In this document: positions 21,890 through 34,600 of the stretch, piece after piece
Layout of the letters: every line of letters begins with the position of its first letter
Position numbering within the stretch: the first letter of the stretch is position 1
Origin: Lineus longissimus
Lineage: Eukaryota; Nemertea; Pilidiophora; Heteronemertea; Lineidae
DNA: 64,000 bases
NCBI RefSeq assembly: GCF_910592395.1
Contig: NC_088314.1
Coordinates: 8,742,001-8,806,000, forward strand
Direction of reading: 5' to 3'
The notes under the pieces: model-generated
What the model saw: the letters and a program-made list of their open reading frames with translations, nothing else
The model's database searches: none
What the model was told of the DNA's origin: nothing
Made by a program: the position numbers and the translations under genes

Positions 21890-24740
21890 CGTCATCCATC
21901 ACCTCTGAATGCTAATTCATCTACATATACTGTCCTCTGTCACCTCCTGACACCTCGGGCTATCTTTGGACGTCTCTCTGTCGCCTTTGAATGTGAAAGT
22001 GTCTACTAGCCGTCTTTCGCCACCTCTCCCAACACTTGAGGCTACATCTGGACATCTATCACCTCCTAATGCAAATCTTCTATCCTGTCCTCAATCACCT
22101 CCAAACACCTAAGGGCGTCTCTGGAGTCTTCTGTCGCCTCTGAATGCGAATGACTCTAACTGTCTTCTGTCCCCTCTCATCATCTTAACTCACCTCTAAA
22201 CGTCTTCTTTCTCCTCTGAATGCAAATGTCCTCGATCCCCTGTCCTCTGTCACCCGACCCCAACATCTCAGACTGTCCCTGAACGTCTTCCGTCGCCTGT
22301 GAATGCGACTGTCTCGACGTCTACCCCCTATCTTATTATCCTAGGCGACCTCAAAACATTTTCTGTTACCTCTGAATGCGAATCTCCTACTCTGTCCTCT
22401 GTCACATCCCAACACGACATCATCTTATAATAGGCCACATAAAAATGTCTTCTGATTGCGAATGCCTCTACTGTCCTCTATCCTCTCTAATCATCTTAAC
22501 TCAAAACGTCTTCTGGCTCCTCTAATTGCGAATCCATCTAGCGTCCAATGTTACCTCCAACAACTCAGTCTACCCTGGACATCTTGTGTTGCCTATGAAT
22601 GCGACTGTCTCCACTGTCTTCAGGCCGCCCCATCTCATCGTTTTAACCCACCTCAAAACGTCTGAAGGTAATTCTAAATGCGAAAGTAATTTCTGTCTTC
22701 CGACACTGACCGACCACTCCGCCTATCTGTGGGCGTCCTCTGTCGCCACTGAATGCAAATCCCTCTACTGTCTTCTGTCATATCTCATCATCCTTTCACC
22801 ACTGAATGCGAATGCATCTACTGTCTTCCGTCACCCCCTTACACCTCAGGCTATCTTTGGACAAATTCTGTCGCCTCTGAATGCGAATGCCCCTTTTGTC
22901 ATCTCATCATCTTAGGCCACCTAAAAACGTTTTCTATCGCCTCTAAATGCGAATGCCTCTACTGTCCTCTGTCACATACAAGAGGCCGTCTGTCGCCTCT
23001 CATTGCGAATGCACCAAAAGTCCTCTGTCACCTCACTATATCACAGGCTGGCTCTGAACGACATTTGTAATTCTCTCAATGCTAATGCCTCTATTGTCTT
23101 CTAGTGTCATCTCCATCTTAACCCACCTCAAAACGTCTTCTGCCACACTTCTGAATGAGAATGCATCTTCTGTCCCCCAACACATAAGGCCCGCTCTAAA
23201 TGTCTTCTCGAATGCCTGCACTGTCTTTTGTTCCATCTCCTGATAAAAGCCACCTCAAATTGACTTCTGTCGCCTCTGAAGCCTCCCCGGTCTTCTGTCA
23301 CCTCCCAGACTATCTTTAGACGTTTTCTGTCGCCCCTGAATGCGATCGCCCCAACGCCTTCCGTCCCATCTCATCATCGCAGCCCACCCAAAAATGTCGT
23401 TTCTCGCCTCTAAATGCGAATGCCTCTCTTGTCTTCCGTCCTATCCGATCATCCAAGTCACCTCAAAACGACATCGGTCGCCTCAGAAAGGAAATGCGTC
23501 CAGCGTTCAATGTCACATCCTAACACATTATGCTATCTTTATGTCTTCTGTAGCTTCTGAATTGTCTCATATCCCGTCCCATGATCTGGGCCACCTCAGA
23601 AAGCCTTCTGTCACCTCTGAATGCAAATGTCTTGTCTATCCTCTGCCACATCCGAGCATCTTAGGCTATCTCTGGCGTCTTCTGCCTCTTCTGAATGCAA
23701 ATGCCTCCACGTTTTCCGTCCCACCTCATCATCCTAGGCCACCTACAATCGTTTTCTGTCACCTGTGAATGCGAATGTCATCTCCTGTCCTATGTAACCT
23801 ACAAACATCTCAGGCTGTCTCTGGATGTCCCTGGACGTCAATAGTTTATTGCCTCTGAATGCGAATGCCTCTTATATCTTCTGTCCTCTCTCTCTACCCA
23901 CTAAAGCGTATTCTGTCACCTCTGAATGCGAATACATCTGTACTGTTCTTTGTCAGCTTCCTACACCTCAGGCTATATCTGGGCATCGTCTGTCGCCTCT
24001 AAATGCGAGTGCTTCTACTGTCATCTGTCCTATCTCATCAATTCAAACCGTACTCATTCACCTCGGAATGCGAATGCATCCACCGTCCTCCGTCACCTCC
24101 CAACACCTCAGGCTATCTCTGTGCGTCTTTTCTTCTTCTGAATGCTTCGTTCACCTCTGAATAGGAATGTCCTCTCCTGTCCTCTGTCACCTCACATAAT
24201 CTCAGACTATCTCTGGACGTTTTCTGTCGCCTCTGAGTGCGAATTCCTCGACGTCTTCCGTCTCACCTCATCACCTTAGGCCACCCAAAAACGTCTTCTA
24301 TCACCTCTGAATGCGAATGCATCTGCTTTGGTCAGACAGACATAGGTCACGGAGATGTCTCAACGTCATGGAGGTACTGCGTATGCCTTTCTGAGACACC
24401 CTGTACACTAGGTCTGTCCATTTGGTAAGACAAATATAGGATAACACCTCATCCTATCTCTGGACGTCTATCTTCTCTCGGAACTGAATGCGAATGCCTA
24501 TACCGTCTTCTTTATCTCATCATCTCAGGCCACTTCAAACTGTACTATTCTTTCACCTCTGAATGCGAATGCATCTACTGCTTTCTGGCCCATTTGATCA
24601 TCTGAACCCACTTCAAAATTTCTTCTGGGCCATCTGAATGCGAATGCATCTTCTGTACCTCCCAACACCAATGGCTATCTCTTTCATTTTTTTCTTTTTC
24701 TGAATGGGAATGCCTCTACTGTCTTCTATCTATTGTCATC
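21890..24740 (+). repeat. Degenerate higher-order tandem array, forward part
   Basis: Dozens of units share CCTCTGAATGCGAATG followed by CTACTGTC. Two kinds alternate over roughly 70 bp each: one with CATCTCATCATCTTAGGCCA then CCTCAAAACGTCTTCTGTCA, the other with CACCTCCCAACACCTCAGGC then TATCTCTGGACGTCTTCTGTC. Units differ by 10-30%, so this is an old array. Reading frames through it are short and repeat-derived; I see no sign of selection for protein. Confidence 0.85.
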
Positions 24741-24779
24741 ATCTTAAAGTTAAATGGAGAGTGAGACTTCAACTACAAC

Positions 24780-25810
24780 TATTGGTAGGATGGTAGGACA
24801 GAAGTCAGTGGAGACATTCGCATTCTAAAGCGACAGAGGGACGTTTTCAGGTGGCCTAAGATGATGAGATGGGACGGAATACGAAGTGGTCGAATGTTTT
24901 AGGAGGTAACGTAGGACGGTAGATGCAATCGCATGCAGAAGAGACAGAAGACGTTTAAAGGTGACTTTAGACACTGAGAAAAGGACATGACGTTCGCATT
25001 CAGAGATGACTGAAGACGATTTTAGGCAGATTTAGATAATGCGATCGGTCTCTGAAAACGTCACGGCATTCACATGCAGAGGCGACAGAGGACGTTCAGA
25101 GACAGCCCGAGGTGTTGGGAGGTGACAGAGAATATGAGAGGATATTCGCATTCAGAGGTGACAAAAGACGTATTTAGGCATGAGGTGGGGCGGAAGACGT
25201 GGATGCTTTTCCATTCAGAGTCGACAGAAGACGTCTAGGTACAGCCTGAGATGTTTAGAGATGACCGAGGCGATGACATTCGCATGACAGGTGATGACCA
25301 ATGGTGGCCTTAGATGAAGAGGTCAGACGGAAGACGAAGAGCCATATGCATTCAGGGGCGACAGAAAGCGTCTCGAGACAGTCTGAGATGTTGGGAGGTG
25401 ACAGAAGAGAGGAGAGGACATTCCCATTCGGAGGTGACAGACGACGTCCAGTGATAGCGTGAGATGTTTGGGGGTGATGGCAGACAGTTGATGTATTCGT
25501 ATTCAGAGGTGAAAGAAGACGTTTTGAGGTGGCTCATGATCGCATGATGGGACAGAAGACAGTACAGGCATTTGCACTCCGAGGTGACAGATAGCCTGAG
25601 GTGTTTGGAGGTTTCAGCGGACAGTTGATGCAAATGAATTCAGAGGTGACAGAGGCTTGATAATTAGAGGACAGAAGATATTTTTTGTGGTGGCTCGAGA
25701 TTTTAGAATGTGACAGAGGACAGTAGAGGCATTTGCAATCAGAGGCGTCGGAAGACTCCCGAGGTAGCCTAAAGGTGCTGGGATGTGACAGTACTGACAA
25801 GGAAAATGGT
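24780..25810 (-). repeat. Same tandem array in reverse orientation
   Basis: From about 24780 the repeat reads as its complement (CATTCGCATTCAGAGG, GACAGAAGACGT, GAGATGTTGGGAGGTGACAG). The switch occurs in a short unique bridge at about 24740-24780. Together with the forward part it makes a long imperfect inverted repeat of nearly 4 kb. Confidence 0.85.
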
Positions 25811-27144
25811 AGGATGAGACGATCTTCTGCACCTGGTGTTGTTGGAGCACACAGAAGGAGGTTGTTCATACATGTAACACAGACGGAGTCGTAGAAAAAT
25901 TCATTCTTTATTGAGTGCTGGCAATGTTCAACAGACATATTGTTCTATTCTTCAATCACAACCGTCTTACACCAACAGACAGGCGTGCATGTCCAGTACC
26001 TTTGTCAGCTGGCTCAATTCAAGCCATAACTAAATCATTTGAACACCCAACATTGCTTTGTTAAAGTCCTATTTACACCAGCATCTGTCTATTCTGACCA
26101 CCTCCCACACCTGGGCATGCGACGACACAGTGAACTCCTCTTTTAAAAGTTTTTGCTAACATCACTCTTCAGCTTTTTTAAATAACAAACACTACTGCCC
26201 TTTTAAACTATGGTAAAACCTCCCAATAAGAACACCCAAGGACTAACAAATATGTGCTGACAGAGATGAGTCCTGATAAAAAGTCATATTAAGAAGGTGT
26301 CCTGCTAACAGAGGTGTCTGATAAGGGAGGTTCCACACTATGCTAGTCTCAACAGCACTTTTTAAGCATGATATCAAGTACAGACACTGCCTCACAATAT
26401 CGGCAATTGGTAACATCATCAATACGAATTGGTACCCAAGGACAATCCATATTATGCTCATGCAAAGATTGTTAAGACCACCTTAGCAGAAGAGGAAATT
26501 TACAGTATGAATTCATTCCATCTGATTTTTATGGTTAAGAAGTTATCATGGAATAATTGAGGTAACATTTCCCACCAAATAGACTTATATCCCTGGATTT
26601 TTAATTAGAACCACATCAATATGTTTTTATAAAGTAAGGAGTTTACCATGTACAAGTAGACTTAGACAGTTTTTTTGTTTTTCTTTCAATTCATTATCAC
26701 ACATGTAACCCCTATTCTAAGGAGTCGGACAAGACCCCAATCACCGACTGGATCAGGCCCGCCAACATGCTTCCAAGCAATCATAAAGCCCTCCGCAACC
26801 AAGCCATTTTCGTCTCCGCAACAAGCAATATTTCTGCATATGCATGCTTATTCATTGTTAGACCTAGATACCACAAGACAACTATATTTCATGCCCTTAA
26901 CTGCACGACTCCACAACAAGGAACACAAGTCCAACTCAAAACCAACTAAGTACCCACACAGAGTAGTCAAGGAGAGGTTTGTTCAATGTCCACCGTGGCC
27001 AAAGGTACATTTGTTGTTTTTTTCAGGAAGAGTTTATTGACCATTTCATTTGTTACTGGGTTGCCTTCAGCTCACTCTGGGATAATTTCGCCTCTCTTGA
27101 GTTTATTTTCAAAACTTCGCATCTACATTTTTAAAATATTTCAA
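25811..27144. other. Intergenic stretch with a diverged MITE
   Basis: About 26209-26340 is a diverged copy of the CAGTRGAACCTCTCT element (AAAACCTCCCAATAAG at the left, GGGAGGTTCCACACTA at the right). The remainder shows no exon or RNA gene I can support. Confidence 0.4.
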
Positions 27145-27285
27145 GTACATGTAGCTTGGATACTTCAACCAAGTACATGTAGCTTGGATACTTCAACCAA
27201 GTACATGTAGTTTGGATACTTCAACCAAGTACATGTAGCTTAGATACTTCAACCAAGTACATGTAGCTTGGATACTTGAAATAAT
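27145..27285. repeat. 28-bp minisatellite, 5 copies
   Basis: GTACATGTAG recurs at 27145, 27173, 27201, 27229 and 27257, exactly 28 bp apart; the unit also has CTTGGATACTTCAACCAA. It lies about 230 bp downstream of the ING3 stop codon and may be within its 3'UTR. Confidence 0.9.
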
Positions 27286-27516
27286 CTCCTCTCGTCATAT
27301 TTTAGTCTTTTCACGGTTATCTTTATTTTCTTATCTGTTATCAAGTGGGTTATTTTCTCAATTCTGTTCTCAAGTACAAGCAAGCTATTAGTCTGTTCTC
27401 AGTTAGGTCGCATGTTCTCCAGTAAAGCATTTTCTACCCCTGTCTCCAGTAGCCGTTGCAGACATGCTCCAGACTGGTACCATCGTTTGAACCCACGTCT
27501 ACCAGTCATCATGTCC

Positions 27517-30500
27517 TCATCTGCGCCCACGTCGTTTCATTGCAGCAAGACACTGCGGACAATACCATTTGCCCTTTGGAGCTTGGGTGAGACCTACACA
27601 GCCGTAATGGAACCACTCGATAGGACACTGGAAAGAAGAAAGACATGGATAAGTGACAGGAATGCACAATTGAACATTTAATCCTGTTTTTCATGGTTAC
27701 TCCCATTGCCACTCCAGATTTTGTGCGCAGCTGTTTTTAAAATGAGCAAGACTTATTACCAGATTTTTTAAATGTTGACTGTTGTCCTGTTCCCAGCTTG
27801 CAATACTTACGTCATCGTTATCACAGCCGACCATATCACCGTAAGAAACCTGGTTACAAACACAATATCGTGGTTCATTAGGATCGTACGTCCATTCAAC
27901 ACCAGCTGGTGCCTCTTCCAACACCTCTCCCTCGCCCGTTGTGCCAGCAGTTTGAGTCGTAGGTTGGCTGGTCGTCGGCATCACTGAGGGTTGCGTTAGC
28001 GCTAAAGATTGTTGTTGTTGTTGCTGTTGTTGTTGTTGAGCAGCTGCTTCTCGGGCGGCTGCCGCTGCTGCCTTGCTACTCGATCTGCAAGAAGTTTTTA
28101 ATTGAAATTCTCAACGAGTTTCGCGAGACATTTTAAACAAAATTTCTTACACAGGTTTCTGGCAGATCCTCTCTGTAGTTTTGGCTACAGCAACATTCCT
28201 ACTTTCAGCTGGTCCATGAATGACAATGAAGGACTAGAGGAAAGAACTAGATGCCCACATGGGCCATCGTCCTTGATGCAACGTCATGATCAAGGCACCA
28301 TCAAACATGGTTGGCACCAGCACTCAACAACGACTACATGTACTGTACCTTCGAGTATTTGACATCCTATCTTACACTAATGAACCTCTTTCTAAACTGG
28401 GCTAATTTTGTTTAAGTCAAAGCATAGGCTAAAGCACCAACAGTAAGGGCAGTACTTCTTCAGTCATGTAGTCCAGGAATCGATCTTGGAATAAGCCAAT
28501 GGACAGAATTGCACAGAAAGTTTAGGACCAATCAAAGACATACTAACTTTTTACTACTCCTACTAGATCTGGAAGTGGATGATGACGTTGTTGGGGCGGG
28601 GGGCGGCGGTGCTTCAGAATTTAATGCCGCAGCAGCACCAGCATAACCACCCAACAACTCTTGGGCGAAATTTGAACTTTTGCTCATGGCCTCATAGCTA
28701 GCTTTCAGACTAGCCGTGCGCCTTCCCTGCTGCATTTGCTGCGTGGCTGCGATCGCTTGCGATGCTGCAGCAGCGATAGCAGCATTGCTACCTGCACCCA
28801 TTTGACCTAAAAAAAAATTAAAATAACAATGAATGAGCACTTGTTAGATATGTCAAGCCAGTTTGATATTAGAATTGTATTTATTTCATGCCACATCATT
28901 TTGACCTGATTTTTTATTGATTGGGTTTATTTAGATGGCGCCCCGTGTATAGATAGACATACACACTATGGTTGACCTGTTCTTATCATAGGGATGGTTT
29001 AAGGAATACCGAACAGGAGGTATTGGCCAACTCGCCAAAACCGCGAGGGCGGAGCTAAATTGAAGACCAAAACTGAAGAATAATATAATTAATGGAGTGA
29101 GCCAAATCATTCAGTAGACACTCATCGTCATACATACCAACGGTAACTTTCCTTGACGGTTGATTTTGGACAACGTTGTATCCCAGTGACGACTGAGGAG
29201 CGTTTGATGTAAAGACACTTGGAGATGAGGTAGCACTTCTGTGGGACGTAAGGGTTTCTCTAGCTGCTTCATTGGCCAGCGATGACAAGACTTTGTCGGT
29301 ACTGGACCGTTTGTCGACGTGATTCGTAAGGGCTGCATGGAGGTGTTTTCGCTCTGAAAGGAAATGGCCGTTGATTTAATCAATGATATGATACAGATAG
29401 GAATTAGAGCCGGCGCAAGTTTTTCATTTGACTAGTTGGCAGAGAACCTTCTCTTGTGCACACAGCAGAAAGCGTCTTCTTTATCTTATTGTTAGGCTTC
29501 ACATTGGTCTTTCAATCAAAAATGCTAATATTGCAAAGGATCCTGTCCAGTGCCCCATAGGCCTACTGATGATAAAGAGGAGAGAAAAAACGCCAAAGAA
29601 GAAAATCTTTCTCAAATTACCGCAAAATGTACACGCATTTTTTAATTTTGATCTTTCCAACAATTTTGCATCATAACTTTCATTCAACGCACCTTTAAAT
29701 CTATGATTATTCATTGCCTGTTGAGGAATATCTAACTCTAAAGACCGTTTTTCTAATACTTCTGTAATTCCAGCATTATCAGCTTCCAACTCCATTTTAA
29801 ACTTTTGTAATTCCTGGTCCAATTTTCGTAAATGTCGGTCAACCTGAAATTATATATTTTAGTTTATGAGAGAGTAAGTGGAAGGGTTCCTCATTTGCAT
29901 GGAGAAATGATGAAGTCAAAATCCTCCATGACCATGCACTACAGTGGGGCTCACATGAGTTTTAGGCTGCTTTGGGGTATAAATAAAGGGATTAAAATGT
30001 TTATCAATAAATTATGCTGTTTTTCATTTCAATAAACTCGGCAAAATACCACACTTTCCTTGCAAGGCTGAAAATTTCATTAACAGGACTCAACAGAGTA
30101 GTATAGGTCTCTTAGTACTAGGTCTATACGTCATTTTAGTTTTAGGGAACAAAAATGTTCTCAGACTTGGAACAATCGAAAGCCATAATAACTGACTCAA
30201 TAACAGCACAGTACATTTACATCAACTTACAAGCTCATAAATTTGATTGGCTAACTGGACTTTCTCATCTGCATTTTCCAGTGCATTGTAGTAGTCCTCC
30301 TTGATTTTACCAAAATTGTCGGTCTTCCAATCAGCATCCACGTTTGGCTGCAGACACTTTTTGAAGAAAGACTTGATGCGTTCGTCTAGACTGTCCATAG
30401 AATCTGAAGTTGACAGATATGGAGTTATACATAGAAGTTGGCATTAACCAAGACAGGTTGTGAGAGCGTAATGCTCGGATAATATCTGGAACTTGAATCT

Positions 30501-31110
30501 TCAATAGGCAAGTCGGTAGAGCTTATTTGAGAGACTACAGACTGGTTCAGAAATGGTCAGGCCGGCTGGTTGTGACAAAACACAAGACTGATTGTGACAC
30601 AGGATCACGTCGTCTTGAAGAAACTCTAGGTTGTGACAAATGCCCTGAACAGATCTGACTGGTTGTGGTTGTGATCTGCAAGTTCCCGACAATGCCCAAA
30701 TAGACTAACCAGGCAGTGGTGACAATGTCTTCAATTGACCAGAGCCGTTGTGATTGTGACTGTCTTCAATACGAAATTACATGACTGGTGGTGCCATCTA
30801 GTAAATATAGTCCAAACTAAAATTTTTGGATTTTGCACGTTTCTGGCCAAATTTGTAGGTTTTAAGCTTAATTTCTAGTTTTTCCATCACTTACTGTTAA
30901 CTTGCAAGTCCATTTCACGCATTTCAGTGAATCTTTCCCTCATTTCCATGGGAAGATTTTCAATCACTGCAAAAAAGAAAGTGTGGAAAATGAACGATTT
31001 GGGGCGTATACCAAGGTATTTTGGGCTGCAAATGAAAGGGGTATTTCTTTGGTTTTCATCACGTAACTATAACAACACCTACTTTCCAGATAATCTTCCA
31101 AATACAACAT
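27517..31110 (-). CDS. ING3: Inhibitor of growth protein 3 (PHD-finger protein)
   Basis: Eight coding exons on the minus strand, phases consistent: 31083-31110 ([12 protein letters not shown]), 30895-30966, 30231-30403, 29693-29843, 29138-29353, 28548-28806, 27811-28084 and 27517-27627 (TGA), giving 427 aa; human ING3 is 418. The N-terminal ING domain includes [32 protein letters not shown] and [15 protein letters not shown]. The Ser/Ala-rich middle has a conserved [13 protein letters not shown]. The C-terminus is a complete C4HC3 PHD finger, from [19 protein letters not shown] to [20 protein letters not shown], followed by a short basic tail. ING3 is known as a subunit of the NuA4/TIP60 acetyltransferase complex whose PHD finger reads H3K4me3. 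A 10-Gln run lies before the PHD. It is head to head with AMT, 584 bp apart. Confidence 0.97.
28009..28039 (-). repeat. CAA/CAG run coding for 10 glutamines in ING3
   Basis: Minus-strand codons are four CAA, one CAG and five CAA, between an Ala-rich segment and SLALTQPSV. The CAG interruption lowers slippage. Human ING3 has a Ser-rich stretch in the equivalent linker, so this is a lineage-specific low-complexity insertion. Confidence 0.8.
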
Positions 31111-31693
31111 TTTCGATGTTTTTGGTCTCAAACTTCCTGGTCGAAATTGGTAAAGAATCGTTTGACTAAAACATTATACAAGACACATTCTGATTGGTTG
31201 TTGAGAAAATGGGAATTTTTGACGAAAGTTTGTAAAACTAATAGAATATAGCAACAATATGCTAAAGTTTAGTATTTATCATAAGAAAACGTTGTGATCT
31301 TTGAGTTAAACAAACTTTAACTGAGCTTTATTGTATCTTATTGGGGTAAATTGATGTAAACCAAATTTGCCTAACTGTGCAAGAGCCAATCAAATTAAGC
31401 TTGACGAACGACTTCGTCTGCATCGTTTTGCAAGGCGGCCACCATTTTTCGAAAATATTTGGAATGTTTCTACTTCAAATATACAAAGCCAATGCCATTA
31501 ACAACCTTATGAGGGGTAATTTCCGTGTCTCTATATTCTATTCCATATATCTGTTGAACTATAATTTACTTAAAACATATTTTTATTTTGACCTAATTTA
31601 GTGATGTAGGTGAATTTGCGCATGCGTAACGAGTATTCCTGTAGTAACTGGGTCAAGTTAATTTTTCCAGTTTAGGAATATTGTACTTGCAAA
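31111..31693. promoter_or_regulatory. Bidirectional promoter region, ING3 and AMT
   Basis: 583 bp between two divergent start codons. It must hold both 5'UTRs and start sites. It is A/T-rich with no clear TATA box placed for either gene. Confidence 0.5.
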
Positions 31694-34600
31694 ATGTCAT
31701 TTATTTCACGATCTGCACAATTAACATCATTATGTAGACATCAGCGTGGGAGAACTAAGTTCTGTGAATTCTTAGCACGTCATAGTTATGCAACCGAGGT
31801 GATTATCATAATAAATTATATGAAAGAATGACCTCAAAAGTTTGACATTCAATTCATCAGACAGTAGGCTAGTACTAGCCGTAGGCCTATGTCATCCTCA
31901 TCATCATGCACTCCGGTCAGATCATGCATGTCTGTGCAAGACATCTCTTGACCTACGCATGCTGCATGCCTATCTGTTCTCGGTGGAGGAGGCTGTCACC
32001 ATGATGATCCATCTCTGTAACGTTTTGATCCATTTGATTTGCATCATCTTCTAATAATTAGTTGCCTTTAGTTTATTGGTCTACTTTCGACCAAACATGA
32101 CAGATCAGCGATAAAGGATCGATGAGGATACTCAAGTTTAGGCTACTCAAGTTGCAGATCATACAGTGTCACAGATTGTCTATTTAAATGTTGACCCCTC
32201 CAGTCTTCCTCAACCAAGGGCAGTACCAAGAAGTTTCCTAATACGACATTGTCTTTGTCATACATGTACAAAATAGCACATCATTCATTGATGGCTTCCT
32301 GTGTAATTGACAGTTGTTTGTATCCGCTTAATTTTCAGGCAAAGGATTTGAAGAAAACAGTCCTGCACGATTACCATGTGAAACTTGGTGGCAAGATGGT
32401 GGACTTTGCTGGATGGTCGATGCCAGTCCAGTATAAGGATTCCATCAAGGATTCTCACCTCCACTGCCGTAGTCATGCATCAGTATTTGATGTTTCGCAC
32501 ATGCTCCAGACTAAAATCTATGGGAAGGATAAAATCAAGTACGTATGTTTGCCCTTAAAAAAGGCCTACTCGTACGACCAGTAAAGTTAAATCTTTTGAA
32601 TTACCAATTGTTTTGTGGCAGTCTTCGAAGCAGCATTGTCAAAATTGCAACCTCTCTTAATACAAGCGGACACCTCTCTAATAAGGATATCCGATTTATT
32701 AAGGACAGTATTTTTGGTGAGAAATTGATTGTTTCCATTCAATTTGATATCTCTAATCAGGACACCTGTCCATTAAGGACAATACTTTGTGCCCCAGAAT
32801 GGACTTAACCAGATAACTGCTTATCTATTTTCTCTATTTGTGCAGGTTCATAGAAAGCTTAACAGTTGCTGATGTCCAAGGTTTGAAAGAGAATCAAGGT
32901 TGTTTGTCTGTGTTCACCACAGAATCGGGTGGCATCATTGACGATCTAATTGTTACCAACACATCAGAGGATTACCTATTTGTTGTCTCAAATGCTGGGT
33001 GCGCCGAGAAAGACTTTGCTTTAATGAAGGTAAATGGGATATCCACTGTGCTCTTTGTCCAGGTGCACTATCTGGACAGATTCAATTTTTCCATTTTAGC
33101 ACCCAGACAAGAGGTAGGCACCCAGACAGAATCGTGCCAATTGGACAGATTGTGCCTGGACAGATTCTGCTGCCAGCCAGGTCATGAAAACTGAACTTGA
33201 GACAAAATATGGTCACAGCACCCAGCCAGAGAAATTTTGGGTGGAGACTACTGGGCAAATAGTTTATTAAAGCCAACTTTTTGACAGTGTGGCATGTTGC
33301 CTATTGTGTTCTTTTTGGTGTGTCAGTTTGTAGATTATGCCTTATCAAATTGTTTTTTTGACATGACATCTTGCGACACAATATTGACAACTTTATTAGT
33401 TGCAAAATGCCTTATCAAATTGTTTTTTTGACATGACATCTTGCGACACAATATTGACAACTTTATCAATTGCAAAATAAATCCTTCCTGATGATTTGGA
33501 TATGATTGTGTGATCCAGGGAAATAAAGTTTGATTGACAGATCGGACCACTGTCAACATTTCTCCTTGACACACATTTAGCCAATGTATTTGTTGATAAC
33601 CAGTTGACATACACAGAGCAGGAACTATTTATCTAGCTGACCCTGCCTATCACCCTTAAACAGTTCACCTATTTTTCTATAATTGCAGAATAGAGAAGAG
33701 GAGTTCAAGGCCTGGGGTCACAATGTCAAGATAGAAAAATTAGATAATGCACTATTAGCAGTGCAAGGTTAGTAAACATTGTGGAGCTTCTTGGAAATTG
33801 CCCATGGATCTATCTTCTAACTGCATAGTTAGTCATCTAGTCTCTTGTAAGCGTCAAAAGGCAAGGCATTGCTGATGATGATCTTTTTTGCTAAGCTAAA
33901 TTTTTGCCAAAGTGGCCTGTGTCCAGAGCGTTTTGCATCTTAAGCACCTCTCATGTACTTGTTATTCTTTTGCTTAGGTCCAGGTATGATAAAGGCGTTA
34001 GACCCTGGTTTAGGGATACAATTGGAGAGTCTGCCTTTTATGACCAGTGTGACAACAACAGTTTTTGGAGTGCAAAAGTGCCGGGTGACGCGATGTGGTT
34101 ACACTGGAGAAGATGGAGTGGAGGTAATGAAATGTTTTGTTGAATCTAATAACTTGGGTGCCCGACAAGATCGATCAACGTCTTTAAGGCCCAGCAGCGT
34201 AAATCTACGTCTTTAAGGCCCAGCAATGTAAATCTACATCTTTAAGGCCAAGTAGTGTAAATCTACGTCTTTAAGGCCAAGCAACGTAGATCTACGTCTC
34301 TAAGGCCCAGTTCTTTAAGGCCCAGCAACGTAAATCTACGTCTTTAAGGCCCAGCAACGTAAATCTACATCTTTAAGGCCCAGCAACGTAGATCTACGTC
34401 TAATGCCCAACGACAGTAGATTTAAGAATCAAAGATCGAAGAATTTAAACTTTGGCACTGACTTCTTTTCAGATATCAATCCCACAAGACAAGGCCGCAT
34501 TTATCACTGACTGGTTGTTGCATTCTTCCGATGAGGAGGTCCGCCTAGCTGGTCTTGCTGCCAGGGATAGTTTACGGTTAGAAGCAGGGTTATGTTTATA

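Noticed and set aside
22456-24428. Several 60-140 codon frames in the tandem array
   Set aside because: They follow the repeat units, differ between units and have no start context or splice pattern.
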